The notes under the pieces: model-generated
The model's database searches: none
The model's input: only the letters and a program-made list of their open reading frames with translations
Told to the model about the DNA's origin: nothing
Assembly (NCBI GenBank): GCA_007693555.1
Contig: REDJ01000138.1
Location: 1 to 35,296, forward strand
DNA length: 35,296 bases
Direction: 5' to 3'
Origin: Bacteroidota bacterium
Lineage (GTDB): Bacteria > Bacteroidota > Bacteroidia > Bacteroidales > UBA7960
Translations under genes and position numbers: made by a program
Shown here: piece after piece, positions 33,126 to 35,296 of the stretch
How the letters are laid out: every line of letters starts with the position of its first letter
Position numbering within the stretch: the stretch's first letter is position 1

Positions 33126-34223
33126 TCACCACATAAAAATGGATGAAGAGCGCTTAAATAATGATGACGCTTTCCCTTTTTTCAGGGTAAAAGCAAAAGT
33201 GGAGCCCACACCCAATGTGCTCCTAACATTTATGGTTTGATTATGGGCTTCAATAATATGCTTCACAATTGCAAGCCCCAGACCTGAACCGCCTTCTCCT
33301 GTTTTACGTGTGCGGCTTCTGTCGCCTCTGTAAAAACGTTCAAATATTCTTGGCAACTCTTCACGTGGTATACCCATTCCGCTGTCTGTTACTTCCACAA
33401 GAATATTTTCATCCATATCGAAGAAACTGATTTTGGTACGACCGTTTTCAGAACCATATTTTATTGAATTCACAATCAAATTGGTTAATACCTGCTGAAT
33501 CCGCTGCCGGTCGGCATACACAACCACAGGGGAATCGTAGTTTTCAGCAAAAAATAATCTGATGTTTTTTTTGGAAGCTTTGATATCCATTAAATCCGTA
33601 ACTTCTTTTGCTAACTCTACAATATCAAAATATTCGTATTTCAATGTGAATTCACCGGCTTCAAATTTTGAAATTACCTCCAGATCCTGAATTATGGAAA
33701 TCATACGATCAATACTTTTCTCGGTCCGTTCAAGATATTTGCGATTGATCTGTGGGTCATCCATTCCTCCGTCAAGGAGAGTCAGTATATATCCCTGTAT
33801 GTTAAAAATGGGTGTTTTTAATTCATGTGAAACATTTCCAAGGAATTCCCTTCGGTAGGCCTCCAGCTTTTTTAAATCATCAATCTCCCGTGTTTTGGTT
33901 TGGGCCCATTCAAGCACCTCGAGATTTGCCTGTTCAATGATATCTTTTTGTTTTAATATTGCCGACCTGGGCTGTTTTTGAGAAACTTTTAGCTCATGTA
34001 TTGTTTTGTAAATCAGACGAATCTTCTCATAAATAAATTTGTCAAGAATATATTTGTATGTATAATATGAAATGGGAAACAAAACTACATTGGTAAGGAT
34101 AAACACAAACAAATTCCACCTTGCTTCAGCAAATAAAACTGCCAGGATATATACAGTTGTAAATACAGCTACAACAATTAATGATGCCAACAGAGAAAGT
34201 CTTTGTGAAGTTGAGAAGTGCAT
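33126..34223 (-). CDS. PhoR-like sensor histidine kinase
   Basis: A 365-residue sensor kinase, second gene of a two-component pair. Two adjacent membrane helices (near 10-30 and 36-57) with almost no external loop are followed by a helical linker (roughly 60-120). HisKA has the phospho-accepting His in NVSHELKTP; HATPase_c has the N box NLIVNSIKYGS, the G1 box DSGMGIP, the F box RIFERFYRGD and the G2 box GSGLGLAIVKHI. The pattern is that of PhoR/WalK-type kinases without PAS or HAMP domains. It follows its response regulator after 94 nt with no terminator, so both are probably on one transcript. Confidence 0.92.
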   Translation of the reverse strand: MHFSTSQRLSLLASLIVVAVFTTVYILAVLFAEARWNLFVFILTNVVLFPISYYTYKYILDKFIYEKIRLIYKTIHELKVSQKQPRSAILKQKDIIEQANLEVLEWAQTKTREIDDLKKLEAYRREFLGNVSHELKTPIFNIQGYILTLLDGGMDDPQINRKYLERTEKSIDRMISIIQDLEVISKFEAGEFTLKYEYFDIVELAKEVTDLMDIKASKKNIRLFFAENYDSPVVVYADRQRIQQVLTNLIVNSIKYGSENGRTKISFFDMDENILVEVTDSGMGIPREELPRIFERFYRGDRSRTRKTGEGGSGLGLAIVKHIIEAHNQTINVRSTLGVGSTFAFTLKKGKASSLFKRSSSIFMW

Positions 34224-34317
34224 GTATCAGTAGTCCAATTGGCTAAATCGCAATGATTAAATATATGAATAAATCCAATTCTTTTTTTTAAAGTTACATC
34301 ATTTTTTCATGTAGTAT

Positions 34318-35010
34318 CTATTGAGCTTCAAACTTATAGCCAACACCTTTAACAGTTTTGATGTACTCCATCCCTATCTTTTCTCTCAATTTCCTGACAT
34401 GCACATCTATTGTGCGATCACCAACAACAACATTGTTCCCCCATACTTTTGAAAAAATTTCTTCCCTTGAAAAAACCTTATTGGGCTTTTTGGCCAATAA
34501 GGTCAGCAATTCAAATTCTTTTTTGGGCAAAACCACTTCATGCCCTTCTTTGATAACAAGGTATCTTTCTTTATCAATAGTAATATTGCCTGCTTTGATC
34601 ATCTCTTCAGATTCATAAGATTCAACACCTGAATACCTTCTCAGCAAAGCTTTTACCCTGCTTATCAAAAGGCCAGGTTTTATGGGCTTGCTAATATAAT
34701 CATCAGCACCGGCTTCAAATCCTGCAATTTGAGAATAATCCTCGCTGCGTGCTGTTAAGAAAACAATAATGCTTCCAGAAAGTGAAGGTATTTTTTTCAT
34801 CTCAATGCAAGTTTCAATACCATCCATTTCGGGCATCATCACGTCCAGAATTATCAAATGCGGATTTAACCCCTTAGCCATATCAATAGCTTCACGACCA
34901 TTACCGGCAGTATACACCTGGTAATTTTCCTTTTTTAAATTATAACTGATAAACTCAAGAATATCCGGTTCATCATCAACAAGAAGTATCTTGTATTCGC
35001 TGTTGTTCAT
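34318..35010 (-). CDS. OmpR/PhoB-family response regulator
   Basis: A 230-residue transcription regulator. The receiver domain has the acidic pair DDEPD (about 12-16), the phospho-accepting Asp in LIILDVMMPEMDG (about 56), Thr in FLTARS and Lys in DYISKPIKP. The C-terminal winged helix domain shows FELLTLLAKKPNKVFSREEI and DRTIDVHVRKLREKIG followed by TVKGVGYKFE, typical of PhoB. It is the first gene of the pair with the kinase at 33126-34223. The ATG at 35010 has a -7 match about 80 nt upstream. Confidence 0.95.
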   Translation of the reverse strand: MNNSEYKILLVDDEPDILEFISYNLKKENYQVYTAGNGREAIDMAKGLNPHLIILDVMMPEMDGIETCIEMKKIPSLSGSIIVFLTARSEDYSQIAGFEAGADDYISKPIKPGLLISRVKALLRRYSGVESYESEEMIKAGNITIDKERYLVIKEGHEVVLPKKEFELLTLLAKKPNKVFSREEIFSKVWGNNVVVGDRTIDVHVRKLREKIGMEYIKTVKGVGYKFEAQ

Positions 35011-35096
35011 GGTATCTTATTAATGGATAATTAAAACTCAGACATAAAAACACCTTAAATTACTGTATATTAATAAACTAAATTAATTTCCTAAGG

Positions 35097-35104
35097 CAAA
35101 TTTA
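35097..35104 (-). promoter_or_regulatory. Putative -7 element for the two-component operon
   Basis: TAAATTTG on the minus strand fits TAnnTTTG; no -33 element at the expected distance. The remaining sequence to the window end (35105-35296) is AT-rich and shows no gene. Confidence 0.45.
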
Positions 35105-35296
35105 AGTAATATTTTCAGGCGTATCATTAGCATTGTGGTTATATTTTTCAGTATATCAAATATTTAAATTATGCTTAACATTATTTTAATATTAACTTAA
35201 CATCGAAAAAAGTAAAGAACAGGTTTTTTTAACCAATCAGTTTTCTATATTTTTTATATCAAACCGGTCGTTTTTTTTTTTTATTTTTTGGGATTT

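Overview
The window reads as a chromosomal segment of a member of the Bacteroidota, probably a marine or free-living pigmented one. The evidence: repeated matches to the Bacteroidota sigma factor consensus (TAnnTTTG at -7, sometimes TTTG at -33), almost no Shine-Dalgarno sequences, an Oar-type TonB-dependent outer-membrane receptor, a DUF5687-type ABC permease, a carotenoid gene set of the CrtI/CrtB/CrtD plus CruF type, and several TTG/GTG starts. Species cannot be told from the sequence alone.

Layout. 1-920: the 3' part of an AT-rich LA2681-type HEPN gene cut by the window edge. 921-2050: an initiator tRNA gene (minus strand) with its own promoter, followed downstream by four tandem copies of the tRNA 3' end. 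The T-loop of each copy is split by a 46-49 bp two-hairpin cassette and each copy has its own intrinsic terminator; this is the most unusual structure in the window. 2286-5621: convergent era and tex, separated by a terminator and several simple repeats; a G14C9 tract lies just upstream of era. 5822-9655: carotenoid operon crtI-crtB-crtD with a clear promoter. 9763-12606: a large five-PAS membrane histidine kinase. 12805-18969: an M20 dipeptidase, UDP-glucose dehydrogenase, the minus-strand pair der-hslR, and a phosphofructokinase with the residues of a pyrophosphate-dependent enzyme.

19052-22282 (minus): a tight four-gene operon, CruF-type carotenoid hydratase, acyltransferase, family 2 glycosyltransferase and an exported TPR protein. 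With crtI-crtB-crtD this suggests a hydroxylated, desaturated, glycosylated and acylated carotenoid, comparable in logic to salinixanthin or to the Chlorobi CruF/CruC/CruD products. Lycopene cyclase, ketolase, crtE and crtZ are not in the window. 22585-24784: a DUF5687 permease and its ABC ATPase. 24886-26974: divergent U32/TrhP-like protein and lipB. 27116-29231: an ECF sigma factor, a four-helix membrane protein and an exported TraB/GumN-family protein. 29299-32742: the Oar-like receptor. 33126-35010: a PhoB/PhoR-like two-component pair.

Most of the window is ordinary housekeeping and pigment metabolism. The parts that known families do not explain are the tRNA T-arm cassette array, the homopolymer tract, and the repeats between era and tex. 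All gene functions are inferred from recognisable motifs in the translated sequence; no database search was run.
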